A DNA stretch of 64,000 bases from Maridesulfovibrio salexigens DSM 2638 (lineage in GTDB: Bacteria; Desulfobacterota; Desulfovibrionia; Desulfovibrionales; Desulfovibrionaceae): NCBI RefSeq assembly GCF_000023445.1, contig NC_012881.1:1493501-1557500 (forward strand), given 5' to 3'. Of this stretch, positions 16,925 to 25,808 are shown one piece after another. The translations under genes and the position numbers were made by a program. Under the pieces are notes generated by a model that ran no database searches, was not told where the DNA came from, and was given only the letters and a program-made list of their open reading frames with translations. Numbering within the stretch: the first letter of the stretch is position 1; each line of letters opens with the position of its first letter.

Positions 16925-18562
16925 CTATTTCTTCGCGTGACATGCGGTGCAGTCAGTTGAAGCAGGCTTCTCAATGTTCATAGCGTCATGACAGGTCATG
17001 CACTGAACATGGTAAGCAGCCTTGAGGGCCGGACGTCCGTCCTGAACTTTACCGCCGTGACAGCTTGCGCAGCTCGGCGGAGTCGCGCTTGCAGGGCTGT
17101 TGTGGTGGCAGCTTCCACACACGGTAAGCGGTGTGCTGTGGAAAGCGTTAGCCATATTATCACCCTTCATCTTGTCGACCATGCTCATGATGATCTTACG
17201 GTGGGGCAGCTTGCTGGCTTTGTATTCATTTTCGAGGACGTTGATGGTCACGAATTCGGGAATGTCCTTTTCAGCAACCAGTACCGGGGAGGTAGGACGC
17301 TCCACAATCAGCTTGGACGCAATGGCTGCCTTGGCGGAGGCATCCATCTCGACGGGCTCGCTGGAGGTGGAAGCGGGGCCGTTATGACAAACGGCGCAGG
17401 TTTCCTTGGACTGGATTACATTCTTAGGCATGAGTTCATGACAACCTGCACAATTCGGGTCTTTCTGCTTAACGGCGTGACAGCCCACACAGGATCTGGT
17501 GCTGTCGGCCTTGTGCATGGCCTTGTCAAGAGTAACGAATCCGCCATCCTTGGAACCACGAACGGTGTGACATGAGGAGCATGACTTATTCATGGTTTCG
17601 TGGTGGCAGGAGCTACAGGAGTCAGTGTAATCTTCGTGAGCTTTATGATTAAAAGCTACACCAGCCATGGTTGCTTTTACAGCAACGTTGTCCTGTACCG
17701 GAGCGGTAAGCAGAACAGCATCAGGCTGGTTTCTGGGCAGGCGAGGAAGCTTGCCGCCCATTTTCTGCAGAACAGCAGCGTTGTCTTCCTTGAGGTCAGC
17801 AGCCTGATTCAGGCCGTGACAACCGGCACAGTCGACAGGACCGGTCTTTTCAGCCTTGGCAGCTTTCATTTCAAGGTGACAGGATACACACTGGCCGTGG
17901 TAAGCTTCAGAAGTTTTGAGCTTAACATCGCCGGTGGGCTTGGCGGTATGACATACGCCACAATTTTCTTCCTGTCCTTTTACGTATTCAAGCTTCTTAT
18001 CAAGCTTGTTGTATACGTGGTGACAGGCTCCACAGTTGGTGTCCTGACCTGCATCTTTAGCGATGAGCTTGGAATCCCAGTGGCGGTAGTGGAGAATGTT
18101 CTCCATGCCAGCGGGAGCACGCTCTGCTGTGATTTCAGGTTCAGCAACGTGACAGCTGCGACATTCACCAACCTGAGGTCCGGTTTTCTTTCCGGCCTTG
18201 GCGTCGGCAGCATGACAGCTGATACAACCGTTGTGGTAAATTTCTTTAAGCTGTTCAGGAGTGCCGTTCTCAAGTCTTTTGAACTTGTAGGATACGGTTT
18301 CCTCGTTTTTCTGGTGGCAGGCAGTACAGTCTTTGCCTTGCTCGGCCACCGCCTTAGCGTGTGTTTCATGGAGAAACGCAACGGCAGGCAGTTCCAGTTC
18401 TTCCTGAGCGGCAATAGTGTCGATCATGATCAGATCAGGACGCTTGTTGCCGTTTTCCTGGGGGGTTCCGACCATGCTCAGTGCTTCCATATGGAAGCCG
18501 AGCACCCCGGCCAGGACGATCAGGATACCGGACAATCGCAATAGTTTCTTTCCGTTTGCCAT
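16925..18562 (-). CDS. hmcA: HmcA, 16-haem high-molecular-weight cytochrome c
   Basis: The 545-aa precursor has an N-terminal signal (about residues 1-30) and sixteen CXXCH motifs that I counted one by one, from CTACH near residue 80 to CTACH at the extreme C terminus. Both the length and haem number match the D. vulgaris Hmc cytochrome. It is periplasmic and accepts electrons from hydrogenases through type I cytochrome c3, feeding the transmembrane Hmc complex. It is the first gene of the operon, with repeated palindromic elements 170-240 bp upstream. Confidence 0.96.
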   Translation of the reverse strand: MANGKKLLRLSGILIVLAGVLGFHMEALSMVGTPQENGNKRPDLIMIDTIAAQEELELPAVAFLHETHAKAVAEQGKDCTACHQKNEETVSYKFKRLENGTPEQLKEIYHNGCISCHAADAKAGKKTGPQVGECRSCHVAEPEITAERAPAGMENILHYRHWDSKLIAKDAGQDTNCGACHHVYNKLDKKLEYVKGQEENCGVCHTAKPTGDVKLKTSEAYHGQCVSCHLEMKAAKAEKTGPVDCAGCHGLNQAADLKEDNAAVLQKMGGKLPRLPRNQPDAVLLTAPVQDNVAVKATMAGVAFNHKAHEDYTDSCSSCHHETMNKSCSSCHTVRGSKDGGFVTLDKAMHKADSTRSCVGCHAVKQKDPNCAGCHELMPKNVIQSKETCAVCHNGPASTSSEPVEMDASAKAAIASKLIVERPTSPVLVAEKDIPEFVTINVLENEYKASKLPHRKIIMSMVDKMKGDNMANAFHSTPLTVCGSCHHNSPASATPPSCASCHGGKVQDGRPALKAAYHVQCMTCHDAMNIEKPASTDCTACHAKK

Positions 18563-18733
18563 GATATGGATCCCCTCTCAATGCAATTGGTCCTGGAGCC
18601 TCTTACTCCAGACCTTTGTTGCTCCGGCCGGTTTTTTATAACTATTCACAGCTTTTATTCCTCCGTGGAAAGCCGTTTTGCAGAATAATTTGTCTAACCG
18701 TTCCGGTGCGCCTCATTTCCCATCCATCGGGTT

Positions 18734-18800
18734 GGTATTAATACCTCCTCAATAGATAGGTTTTTATACCTGCTCGATAGGTATGTTATTAATCTACCTT
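18734..18800. promoter_or_regulatory. Cluster of TACCT/AGGTA inverted repeats upstream of hmcA
   Basis: Within 67 bp there are GGTATTAATACC (perfect palindrome, 18734-18745), two direct copies of ATACCTSCTCRATAG (starting at 18741 and 18766, 25 bp apart), the palindrome ATACCT-N7-AGGTAT (18766-18784) and a further AGGTA...TACCT pair ending at 18799. This looks like a multi-site operator for the hmc promoter; Rrf2 or another regulator is a candidate. The rest of 18563-19017 holds no other gene. Confidence 0.55.
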
Positions 18801-19017
18801 CCGTCAAGGGGTGTTTGCAAAAAGTTGGGGTTGGTAATTCTTCACTTTTATGGTCTGAAATTATGAAAATCATTAACTTTTACTGACGCAATAAAATTGT
18901 CAAAATGATCGGATTTCTACCTGACCGAAATTTGAAAATCCTTGACACAAAATCAATTTGCCCCGAAAAAGCAGCGGAGAAAAACGGCATAAATGCCGGG
19001 GAGCGTTTGAATATAGA

Positions 19018-19341
19018 ATGAAATATTATTTTGAAATACTTAAAAAGTTTAATGATTTTAACGGTAATGCCAGCCGCAGGGAATTTATACATTTTGTCCT
19101 CTGTCATTGTGGCGTAATTGCAGTTCTGCTCTTTTTGGGCTTTGCTATTGAGCATCCTTTTGCGCTCAAGGTAGTCAATACTGTGAGTGGGCTTTTTGTG
19201 GTCGGAACTTCCCTGTCTTGCGTGTCTCTTTTGGTCCGCAGGATGAACGCTCTGGGCCGTAGTCCAAAACTGCTGCTGTTGGCTTTGATTCCCGTGTTAG
19301 GATGGATTTATCTGTTGTTTATCTGCCTGAAAAAGGACTGA
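19018..19341 (+). CDS. DUF805 family inner-membrane protein
   Basis: I start at the ATG at 19018 (MKYYFEILKKFNDFNG), which aligns with the family start, rather than a non-ATG codon 60 bp earlier; this gives 107 aa. The family pattern is visible: an N-terminal amphipathic F-NG-ASRREF segment, three to four hydrophobic helices, the RRMNALGRSPKLLLL motif (RRLHD-like) and a final LIPVLGWIYLLFICL helix. Function is unknown. It is divergent from hmcA and monocistronic. Confidence 0.8.
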   Translation: MKYYFEILKKFNDFNGNASRREFIHFVLCHCGVIAVLLFLGFAIEHPFALKVVNTVSGLFVVGTSLSCVSLLVRRMNALGRSPKLLLLALIPVLGWIYLLFICLKKD

Positions 19342-19382
19342 GTATGGATTGATGTCTTTCAAGTCTAAGTGCTGGTAAATTT

Positions 19383-19427
19383 AAAGAAAAAGGTCCTGAA
19401 ACTTTAAGTTTCAGGACCTTTTTCTTT
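19383..19427 (+). terminator. Bidirectional terminator after the DUF805 gene
   Basis: A 22-bp perfect inverted repeat around AGGTCCTGAAACTT, with A-rich left and T-rich right flanks, can act in both directions. It lies 42 bp after the DUF805 stop and about 160 bp beyond the rmuC stop on the other strand. Confidence 0.9.
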
Positions 19428-19583
19428 AGGTTTGTTTCTTTGCCGCAAAGGGTAGGGTGAAAAACAAAATTTTAACCCTCGCTATCTTTTCAGCAAATTT
19501 GCATAACATACCCAGAAGCAGAAAAGAATCACATGTCATCACTCCCTTGATGAAAATGCCCCATGGAAAGGGCGGCTACCCTC

Positions 19584-21008
19584 CTAGCCGTCCTTTTCTC
19601 CTTCTGTCAGCATTTGAAATTCATCGCTGCCCAGTGCTTCCTCGGTCAAATCCTTTTTTATGGAGCGTTTGGGCTTTACTCCCAATTCTTTCAGCATTTC
19701 AGCCTGTCGTATGAGGTTGCCGGAACCGTTGCAAAGCTTGGTGCGGGCTTTCTCGTATGAATCCTGAGTCTGGCGGATTCGTTCACCGACTTTTTCCAGA
19801 TCGTCTACGAAATTTCTAAATTTATCGTAAAGAATTGCACCGCGATTGGCGATTTCCTGTGCATTTTGATTCTGCCGTTCTTGCCGCCAAATGTGGGCTA
19901 CGGTTCTAATTACAAAAAGCAGGGTGCTGGGGCTGACGATAAGCACGTTCTTATTCCAGGCTTCCTGCCACAGGGCAACATCATTGGAAATCGCCAGCGC
20001 AAAGGCCGGTTCAATTGGGACGAACATGATCACGAAATCCGGCGATTTGATGCCGTATAAATCCTGATAGTTTTTTGTCGATAATCCCTTAAGGTGGGCT
20101 TTGATGGAGTTGATGTGTCCTTTTAAAGCGACCTCGCGCTTTGTTTCGTCTTCAGCCTCAGTATATTTCAGGTAATCGGTCAGCGAGACTTTGGAATCCA
20201 CTACCAGATGTTTTTCTTCCGGGAGGTGGATAACAACGTCAGGTTGCACTCTGGTTCCGTCCTGACGGGTATGACTGACCTGCACCGTATATTCATGATC
20301 TTTGCGCAGCCCTGATGCTTCAAGGACCCGCTCAAGAATAAGCTCTCCCCAATCTCCACGCGTCTTGGATTGCCCTTTTAAAGCCTTGGTCAGGTTGTGG
20401 GCATCATCGGATAGCTGACGGTTGAGATTCATCAGCTGCTTAACCTGTGCAGCCAATTCGGATCTGTCCTTGCCCTCCTGAAAATAAGCCTTTTCAACCT
20501 GTTCCTGAAATTCATGTATTTTCACGCCCAGAGGAGCAAGTATCTGTTTGATATTGGTGGCGTTTTGGTCAGTGAATTTTTTGGACTTTTCTTCTAGAAT
20601 TTCTCCGGCTAGACTTTTGAATTTATCGGAGAGTTCTTCCTTGGCTTCTTGAAGTAAAGTCAGTTTTTCCTGTCCTTGTTTTTTCTCATTATCAAGATTG
20701 GCTTTGGTCGCTTTGTATTTGCCGTACAGGTTGGAGTAAGCCGTGGTCAGCTTATGTTTTTGCGCTCGTTGCTGTGCCAGTTCTTTTTTAAGTTCCGGTA
20801 ACTGTGTCGCCTGTTCTTCAAGTCTGGCACCAAGCTGGAGCTGCTCTTGAAGGTGATCCTGGAGTCCTTCAACTTTTTCTTTTTCTTCCGCCAGTCGTCT
20901 TTTGCCGATAACGGCGGAGATAATCATCCCAAGCACAAGTCCGGCAAAAAAAATGCCCAGTAAAACATATTCATTTCCAATCATTTCAAAGGATGGCAGG
21001 GAGAACAC
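19584..21008 (-). CDS. rmuC: RmuC family DNA recombination protein
   Basis: The 474-aa protein has an N-terminal transmembrane helix (about 13-34), a long coiled coil (about 35-165) and the RmuC domain (about 175-440) with the conserved GDWGELILERVLEASGLRKD, VDSKVSLTDY and IMFVPIEPAF segments. The domain belongs to the PD-(D/E)XK nuclease superfamily, and E. coli RmuC limits recombination at inverted repeats. The gene stands alone between two terminators. Confidence 0.92.
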   Translation of the reverse strand: MFSLPSFEMIGNEYVLLGIFFAGLVLGMIISAVIGKRRLAEEKEKVEGLQDHLQEQLQLGARLEEQATQLPELKKELAQQRAQKHKLTTAYSNLYGKYKATKANLDNEKKQGQEKLTLLQEAKEELSDKFKSLAGEILEEKSKKFTDQNATNIKQILAPLGVKIHEFQEQVEKAYFQEGKDRSELAAQVKQLMNLNRQLSDDAHNLTKALKGQSKTRGDWGELILERVLEASGLRKDHEYTVQVSHTRQDGTRVQPDVVIHLPEEKHLVVDSKVSLTDYLKYTEAEDETKREVALKGHINSIKAHLKGLSTKNYQDLYGIKSPDFVIMFVPIEPAFALAISNDVALWQEAWNKNVLIVSPSTLLFVIRTVAHIWRQERQNQNAQEIANRGAILYDKFRNFVDDLEKVGERIRQTQDSYEKARTKLCNGSGNLIRQAEMLKELGVKPKRSIKKDLTEEALGSDEFQMLTEGEKDG

Positions 21009-21120
21009 TGGAACCTCACATTTCAGAATTAGTAGTCGAGTTTAAATCCGTGTGCTCGATAGCATATGTCTTTTCATTAATATAGTGTGCGGGGAGGGGG
21101 TGATTCAGTCTGTCAAAATT

Positions 21121-21156
21121 CAAAAGCCCCGAGAACGTGTTGTTCCGGGGCTTTTG
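21121..21156 (-). terminator. Terminator after the cytochrome b operon
   Basis: A perfect 11-bp stem (CAAAAGCCCCG / CGGGGCTTTTG) is flanked by T-rich sequence on both strands and lies 13 bp after the cytochrome b stop codon. Confidence 0.88.
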
Positions 21157-21168
21157 AGTATTAGTCTT

Positions 21169-21969
21169 TTACCAGCTGACCTGATAAAAATTCATCAGGC
21201 CTCCTACAACCAGATAGATACCGATCGCAACTGCGCTGAGTCCGATCACATATGATAGGGCTCTTCGGGTTACGGGAACGTCTTCGGAGGTCATCCCTTC
21301 AAGCTTCCCGCTAACCACTAAGCGAGATATCCAAGCGGGGCGTTCCTCTATTGTTAATTTGAGATTTGCATCACCAGCAAACATTGACTGGTCCATAGGG
21401 AAATTGTGCCGTCGCAAATGGGCAACCGCAAAATGGATGATGAATACATGCAGCATGGCAAGTCCTGCCTCGATACGATGTATCCATAAGGCTACATTGA
21501 GAGTCCAGCCCTCGAATAACGCCGTGGTTTCAAGGGGTGAATAAAGCATAAGGCCGGTTATTCCGAGTATTGTCATGCCCCAAAACACTGCCCAGTAGTC
21601 AAATTTCTCCCAATATCCCCAGCGTTCAAAACTAGGGGCTTTACCGCCGAACATCCAGCGCAAATGACTGAAGAACTGTTTCAAATCCCTGCCTTGCATC
21701 CAGAGGGTATCTCCGGCATGCAGCTTCTTAGTAAAGGAGATAAACAGTACATATGCAATATGGCACACAAAAAGGAAAAGCATGAATAGTCCTATGTATT
21801 TGTGTATCACAAGGCATCCTTCATAGCCTCCCAATGGTTGCGCAAGCATTTTTCCCCATGCTGTTTCAATGTACATTCTGGCTGTGCCGGTGACGGCCTG
21901 CACCAGAAAGGAACACATCAGCAGGATGTGGAACAGCTTTTGTGTCGGGGTGAATCTTACAATCCTCAT
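21169..21969 (-). CDS. Di-haem cytochrome b (b561/FdnI-like) membrane subunit
   Basis: The 266-aa protein has five transmembrane helices and helix histidines in a spacing like formate-dehydrogenase gamma/cytochrome b561 subunits (FTPTQKLFHILLMCSFLVQAVTG; HKYIGLFMLFLFVCHIAY; HRIEAGLAMLHVFIIHFAVAH). It probably exchanges electrons with the quinone pool. Its start overlaps the preceding trihaem cytochrome gene by 4 bp (ATGA), so the products very likely form one complex. Confidence 0.82.
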   Translation of the reverse strand: MRIVRFTPTQKLFHILLMCSFLVQAVTGTARMYIETAWGKMLAQPLGGYEGCLVIHKYIGLFMLFLFVCHIAYVLFISFTKKLHAGDTLWMQGRDLKQFFSHLRWMFGGKAPSFERWGYWEKFDYWAVFWGMTILGITGLMLYSPLETTALFEGWTLNVALWIHRIEAGLAMLHVFIIHFAVAHLRRHNFPMDQSMFAGDANLKLTIEERPAWISRLVVSGKLEGMTSEDVPVTRRALSYVIGLSAVAIGIYLVVGGLMNFYQVSW

Positions 21970-22616
21970 TTGTCACCCCCTTTGCGTTTACGGGTGAATA
22001 GTTCGCGTAGCATCCAAAGTCCGGTATGGGGCAGGAATATTGCGAACGTTCCGACAGCAATTGCCAGCATGATCCATACAGCCCAGAATAGAGCGGGGAA
22101 ACTTTCAGCGGTTCCGGCCATAATCGGTGATGGTTCGTGCACAACGAACATTGCAAAAGAAGCGCTTGCTCCCTCGTGACACTTGGCGCAGACATAGGCA
22201 TGCCTGCGGATGGGGTTCAGAGGTGAGTAATAATAATTTACCCCCGCAATGGGATCGCTGCCGTGACATTGACGGCAACTGATATTGTTTCGGGTGGTAT
22301 GGCGATTATTACGCGCTTCGACCTTATGACAATTTTCGCATGACTGGTGTGCATAGTTCTTTACCAAAGCATGCGCGTCTGCCTGATAGGATGCATCAGA
22401 GCCGCGGCCCCCTGTGCTGATCACCCCGGAAGGTGAGTTCCATTGCCTGAAAGGGCTGCCTCGTCCGGGTTTGACTTCGTATTGCTGATAATAGCCCGTA
22501 CTTGCTTCCCGAAGCTTGTATCGGTCAGCTCCTGCAAGTTCTTCCTGCGCTGCACACGGCTGCGAAAGGGATAAACCCGCAATAATCAGGGCCATATAGA
22601 GTGCAAATCTTTGCAT
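21966..22616 (-). CDS. Trihaem membrane-anchored cytochrome c
   Basis: The 216-aa protein has a signal peptide (cleavage near CAAQE), three CXXCH motifs (CENCH, CRQCH, CAKCH) and a C-terminal transmembrane helix (about 172-205, FPALFWAVWIMLAIAVGTFA). The haem domain is therefore periplasmic and tethered to the membrane, between the octahaem lipoprotein encoded upstream (9-bp gap) and the cytochrome b encoded downstream. It probably links the two electronically; no enzyme activity is evident. Confidence 0.85.
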   Translation of the reverse strand: MQRFALYMALIIAGLSLSQPCAAQEELAGADRYKLREASTGYYQQYEVKPGRGSPFRQWNSPSGVISTGGRGSDASYQADAHALVKNYAHQSCENCHKVEARNNRHTTRNNISCRQCHGSDPIAGVNYYYSPLNPIRRHAYVCAKCHEGASASFAMFVVHEPSPIMAGTAESFPALFWAVWIMLAIAVGTFAIFLPHTGLWMLRELFTRKRKGGDK

Positions 22617-22625
22617 GAGTGCCCC

Positions 22626-23912
22626 CTATTTATATACATTCACCGGCTGCATTACCTTGCCCTGCGGTGCAGGCATGGAGGCTAGCTCTTCAAATCTTTT
22701 CTGCAACTCGACCAGATTATCATCCTTATGGCGGTGACATGTCTGACAGGAGTTGGGATTTTCAGGATTATTGATTGTTTCAGAAGGCAGCAATGTCTTA
22801 AAGACATGACTGTGAATATCAGCTGATTCCGCACTCTTGGCGATGCGTGGCATATGACAACCTACACAATTCGCAAAGGAATGAATGGAATGAGCCATAT
22901 TACTGTTTTGTTGCTTATGGCAGGTCAGGCATGATGCAGACCCGGCGGCCTTGGTCTGAAAGCGTGTTGCGGGCATCCCCAGTTCATGCACAGAGTGACA
23001 GGATGTACAAGTTACACCTTCTCTGCGGTGTTCAGACTTGAGCCAGTCAATATACTGTTGATGGTGGGCCTTTGAAAATTCATTAGGGTAGACATGTTTC
23101 TTATCGCCGCTTGCGTAAGAGGTTGAGACATAAAAAGGTTCAAGAGCTTTGCCGGGAGTATATCCGACTGCCCAGCTAGCACCTTTTTGCATTGTTGATT
23201 TTCCTCTGTTGTGACAGCTTCCACAAATTTGTACAGCTGTTCCGCGGGGCAATTTGGCTGGGTTGATGATGGTTTCACGTTTTTCAAAGAGAGCTGTTTT
23301 AGGCAATGCGGCATGCCAGGAGCCAGCACCATGACAGGCTTCACAGCCTACTCCGGGCTCAGAGAATGTTCCTTTGGAAGGATCATTTTTATCAAGTTTT
23401 ACGCCGGTGGTGTGGCAGCCACCACACTTGAGCAGCCAAGGGCGTTTGTCCCAATCATTGTCGTGATAATTTACCCAGCGTCCCGTTTCAGTATTAAACT
23501 GGATTGGCGAGATATAAAGTACGCCATCTTTTTCAACAATGTAACGCTGCTTCCACTCGTTGCCGAGTGTATATTTAATTTCATCTTTCTTCGGGAAATA
23601 TATTTTGTCCAAGGGCATTTTAAGCTTACCCTTTTCTTCAAGTTTTTTAAAATCAGCCATAATGACTTTATGGTTGATATCTACAATGAAGGCATCCTTG
23701 TTTTTGGTTACATCTTGAGCCATCCGGCTGTGGTTGGTTATTTTCCATGAATCATAATGTTCAAGATGACAGGTTTTACAGTTTTCCGAACCTACAAAAG
23801 CTTTAGGTTGAGAGGTGATTTTAGCAACATTGACCGATTCACCTGAAGAACATCCGCTCGCGAGCAGAGCTAGCAGGGCAACGCAAACATGAATGAAACA
23901 CGTTTTTCGCAT
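22626..23912 (-). CDS. Octahaem cytochrome c lipoprotein
   Basis: The start is placed at the ATG at 23912, six bases after AAGGAG; an ATG two codons earlier abuts the ribosome site. The ~428-aa precursor has a lipobox (LLASG-C) and eight CXXCH motifs: CKTCH, CGGCH, CEACH, CGSCH, CTSCH, CLTCH, CVGCH, CQTCH. The layout resembles the cytochrome c554/octahaem reductase superfamily, but no CXXCK catalytic haem site is present, so nitrite-reductase-type activity is not supported. With the two following genes it forms a quinone-to-periplasm electron chain of unknown terminal acceptor or donor. Confidence 0.85.
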   Translation of the reverse strand: MRKTCFIHVCVALLALLASGCSSGESVNVAKITSQPKAFVGSENCKTCHLEHYDSWKITNHSRMAQDVTKNKDAFIVDINHKVIMADFKKLEEKGKLKMPLDKIYFPKKDEIKYTLGNEWKQRYIVEKDGVLYISPIQFNTETGRWVNYHDNDWDKRPWLLKCGGCHTTGVKLDKNDPSKGTFSEPGVGCEACHGAGSWHAALPKTALFEKRETIINPAKLPRGTAVQICGSCHNRGKSTMQKGASWAVGYTPGKALEPFYVSTSYASGDKKHVYPNEFSKAHHQQYIDWLKSEHRREGVTCTSCHSVHELGMPATRFQTKAAGSASCLTCHKQQNSNMAHSIHSFANCVGCHMPRIAKSAESADIHSHVFKTLLPSETINNPENPNSCQTCHRHKDDNLVELQKRFEELASMPAPQGKVMQPVNVYK

Positions 23913-23918
23913 ACTCAT

Positions 23919-24244
23919 CTCCTTGGTTGAAATAAATTAAAGATTTATCTTTTCAATCCAACGTTTTAACTGAGTAAAGAGTGCTATAATGGTTTTTTTA
24001 AAAAAATTTTAATGGTGATACATTAACACAAATGCAGAAATAAACACAGCTATACATAAATAAAGTGTAAAATATTGGGATAGAGCTGGAGAAGGGAAAA
24101 AAGAAGAAGGGCTAGCGTGGAGACGCCAGCCCTTCTTTGTTGTCGAGTGTTTTTTTATATTTAGAATGAGCAATAAGAAAATGGTTAACCCGTTTTTGAA
24201 ATCCATTTCTTCCAGAACTTACACCATTAACTCCTCCTTATTTT
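23919..24244. other. Gene-free interval with a terminator
   Basis: This interval holds the promoter side of the octahaem operon (AT-rich, about 23930-24000) and a strong hairpin at 24104-24137. A minus-strand open frame here is built across the hairpin and shows no coding character. Confidence 0.6.
24104..24137 (-). terminator. Terminator downstream of the DUF169 gene
   Basis: A 10-bp stem (AAGAAGGGCT / AGCCCTTCTT) extended by further pairs around a GAGA loop is followed on the minus strand by a U-rich run. It lies about 110 bp after the DUF169 stop codon. Confidence 0.78.
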
Positions 24245-25054
24245 CTACAGCATATCTTCCCAGAGCGGGGATGAAAATATTCCATCTTCTGCTGCATTTT
24301 CATATTGGAGATATAGTTTCCAAGGCATTGATAAAGTAAGGGTGTCTTGAGGAAGCGTCTTGCGGACATGTTTGCGGGCAGCAAGATCGGTAAGTCCGAG
24401 GACCGGACGTGGCTGGGGGGATTCCGCCTGCTGAAAAACGTATGCTCCTATCATCTGGCAGGCTGCTCCCTGCGGAGCCATAATATCCATCAGTCCATCG
24501 TGGATTGACCCGGCAAGAGTAATGAGGGCTGAGAGTTGGAGCGGATTTACAACAAAAATTATTGATTCAGGTGTTTCTTCTTCACTAACTTGGGAAAGAG
24601 GTTTTAATATTCGGTATTTCTCTTTGAAATTGTACAAGGGAAGTTCTTCAGTCATCCAGCGATGGGCTTTTTCCGGTGTAGCGTGGAATTTTTCGCCTAC
24701 TGTAAGTTTATTAACCATATGCTTGGGAGCGTTGTCGATCATTTGCTGATATGCTTCCGGGTTTTTGGCGGAGTAGATGCCTTTAGAGAAAAAGGCTTCG
24801 AATGTATCAAGGCCGCCCATTGCTGATGGGTAAACAGAGCCGAAACCCAGTCCGGCTGAAGCACCGGGGCAACCGTATGTGTTACGATCAAACACTGCTG
24901 TTTTACCATGCGCGCTGACTTGTGCGAACATAGTCATAATACAGACATATTTCCCCATTTTGGGTTGCAGGTTTTCGTCTGGGCGGACGTCTGAACGGAG
25001 CAGTGCAACAGGGTGGAGTTTCGGCTTCAAGTGAGCCTCAATAATACTTTTCAT
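24245..25054 (-). CDS. DUF169 family protein
   Basis: The 269-aa protein matches the DUF169 pattern: an N-terminal helix followed by HPVALLRS, KYVCIMTMFAQVSAHGKTAVFD, a conserved CPGASAGLGFG segment, and later IIFVVNPLQLSALI and QGAACQMI. The conserved cysteines (CIM, YGCPGA, AAC) hint at metal or cofactor binding but none is established. It lacks a signal peptide, so it is cytoplasmic. It lies 65 bp after the tetrahaem cytochrome gene and may be cotranscribed with it. Confidence 0.82.
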   Translation of the reverse strand: MKSIIEAHLKPKLHPVALLRSDVRPDENLQPKMGKYVCIMTMFAQVSAHGKTAVFDRNTYGCPGASAGLGFGSVYPSAMGGLDTFEAFFSKGIYSAKNPEAYQQMIDNAPKHMVNKLTVGEKFHATPEKAHRWMTEELPLYNFKEKYRILKPLSQVSEEETPESIIFVVNPLQLSALITLAGSIHDGLMDIMAPQGAACQMIGAYVFQQAESPQPRPVLGLTDLAARKHVRKTLPQDTLTLSMPWKLYLQYENAAEDGIFSSPLWEDML

Positions 25055-25119
25055 GTCCTTCTCCTATTTGATGGTGGGTGTTGGTTTTTTGAGTATATTT
25101 TAAGCGGGCTGGTGGGGTT

Positions 25120-25563
25120 TTAAGACCTGTATTTCCGGTCATCGTGACGCGAGTGTCTATCCTCGCGTTCATGTCCAAGGTGGCAGGATTTACATGTTTT
25201 GGGGGCAATGTCGTCTTTAACGGTTTGGTGGCAACCTACGCAGGATTGTTTTGAAGTTTTGCTGTGCCATGCCTGGTAGTATCCTTCCGGATCATTAATG
25301 GCTTGTTCGCTTGTATCGTTATGACAGGTGCGACAAGCTTGTATCTCTTCTTTGTTCTGATCGGTATGATGGCAAGTAAAACAGTCGATTCCCTCTTCTG
25401 CATGTTCCTGATGCGAGAAGGAGACTCCATCGTGAAAGTTTGTCGAGTTGTAAGGTGTGATGAAGTCTTTTGAAGAGTCATCATTGGGGGAGCTCATCAC
25501 ATGCCCAATCCAGAGACTCAATGCTGCTAACGAAACAATGATTATGATACTTTTCTTCTTCAT
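25120..25563 (-). CDS. Tetrahaem class III (c3-like) cytochrome
   Basis: The ATG at 25563 (MKKKSIIIIVSLAALSLWIG) gives a clean signal sequence and ~147 aa; an ATG eight codons upstream is possible, and neither has a clear ribosome site. Four CXXCH motifs (CFTCHH, CRTCH, CVGCH, CKSCH) and the SFSHQEHAEEGIDC segment with axial-ligand histidines fit cytochrome c3. It ends with a His/Arg/Asp-rich tail of about 15 residues. It is a periplasmic electron carrier, possibly shuttling to Hmc or the octahaem chain. Confidence 0.85.
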   Translation of the reverse strand: MKKKSIIIIVSLAALSLWIGHVMSSPNDDSSKDFITPYNSTNFHDGVSFSHQEHAEEGIDCFTCHHTDQNKEEIQACRTCHNDTSEQAINDPEGYYQAWHSKTSKQSCVGCHQTVKDDIAPKTCKSCHLGHEREDRHSRHDDRKYRS

Positions 25564-25739
25564 GAGGTACTGCCATGGTTTGTGCATTTATGGGGGAATG
25601 CCGTTATCTCTTTAGCTACAGAAAGTGCAAATTCATACCAGAACGAATTATCTGGTTGGTTCTGATCTTGGGCGAGATAGCTTTCGTGTGGATTGCGTGA
25701 AAATTACATGGCTGTAATGATGAAAAAGGTATTAAACGA

Positions 25740-25775
25740 AAAAAGGGTTAGCTCCCAACAGGAGCTAACCCTTTT
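25740..25775 (-). terminator. Terminator after the GntR gene (bidirectional)
   Basis: AAAAGGGTTAGCTCC and its complement form a stem of about 15 bp around a short loop, with A/T-rich flanks on both sides. It lies 35 bp after the GntR stop codon. Confidence 0.88.
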
Positions 25776-25808
25776 CAATACTTGAAAACTTCAATCAACT
25801 AGACAAAT

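Noticed and set aside
17600-18544. 314-codon plus-strand frame opposite hmcA
   Set aside because: Shadow of the 16-haem cytochrome gene; produced by codon bias, with no recognisable domain.
22626-23912. Pentahaem/octahaem nitrite or hydroxylamine reductase call for the octahaem lipoprotein
   Set aside because: All eight haem motifs are CXXCH; the CXXCK site of NrfA-type enzymes is absent, so no catalytic assignment is supported.
24009-24206. 65-codon minus-strand frame between the cytochrome and DUF169 genes
   Set aside because: It runs through a strong terminator hairpin and has no coding signature.
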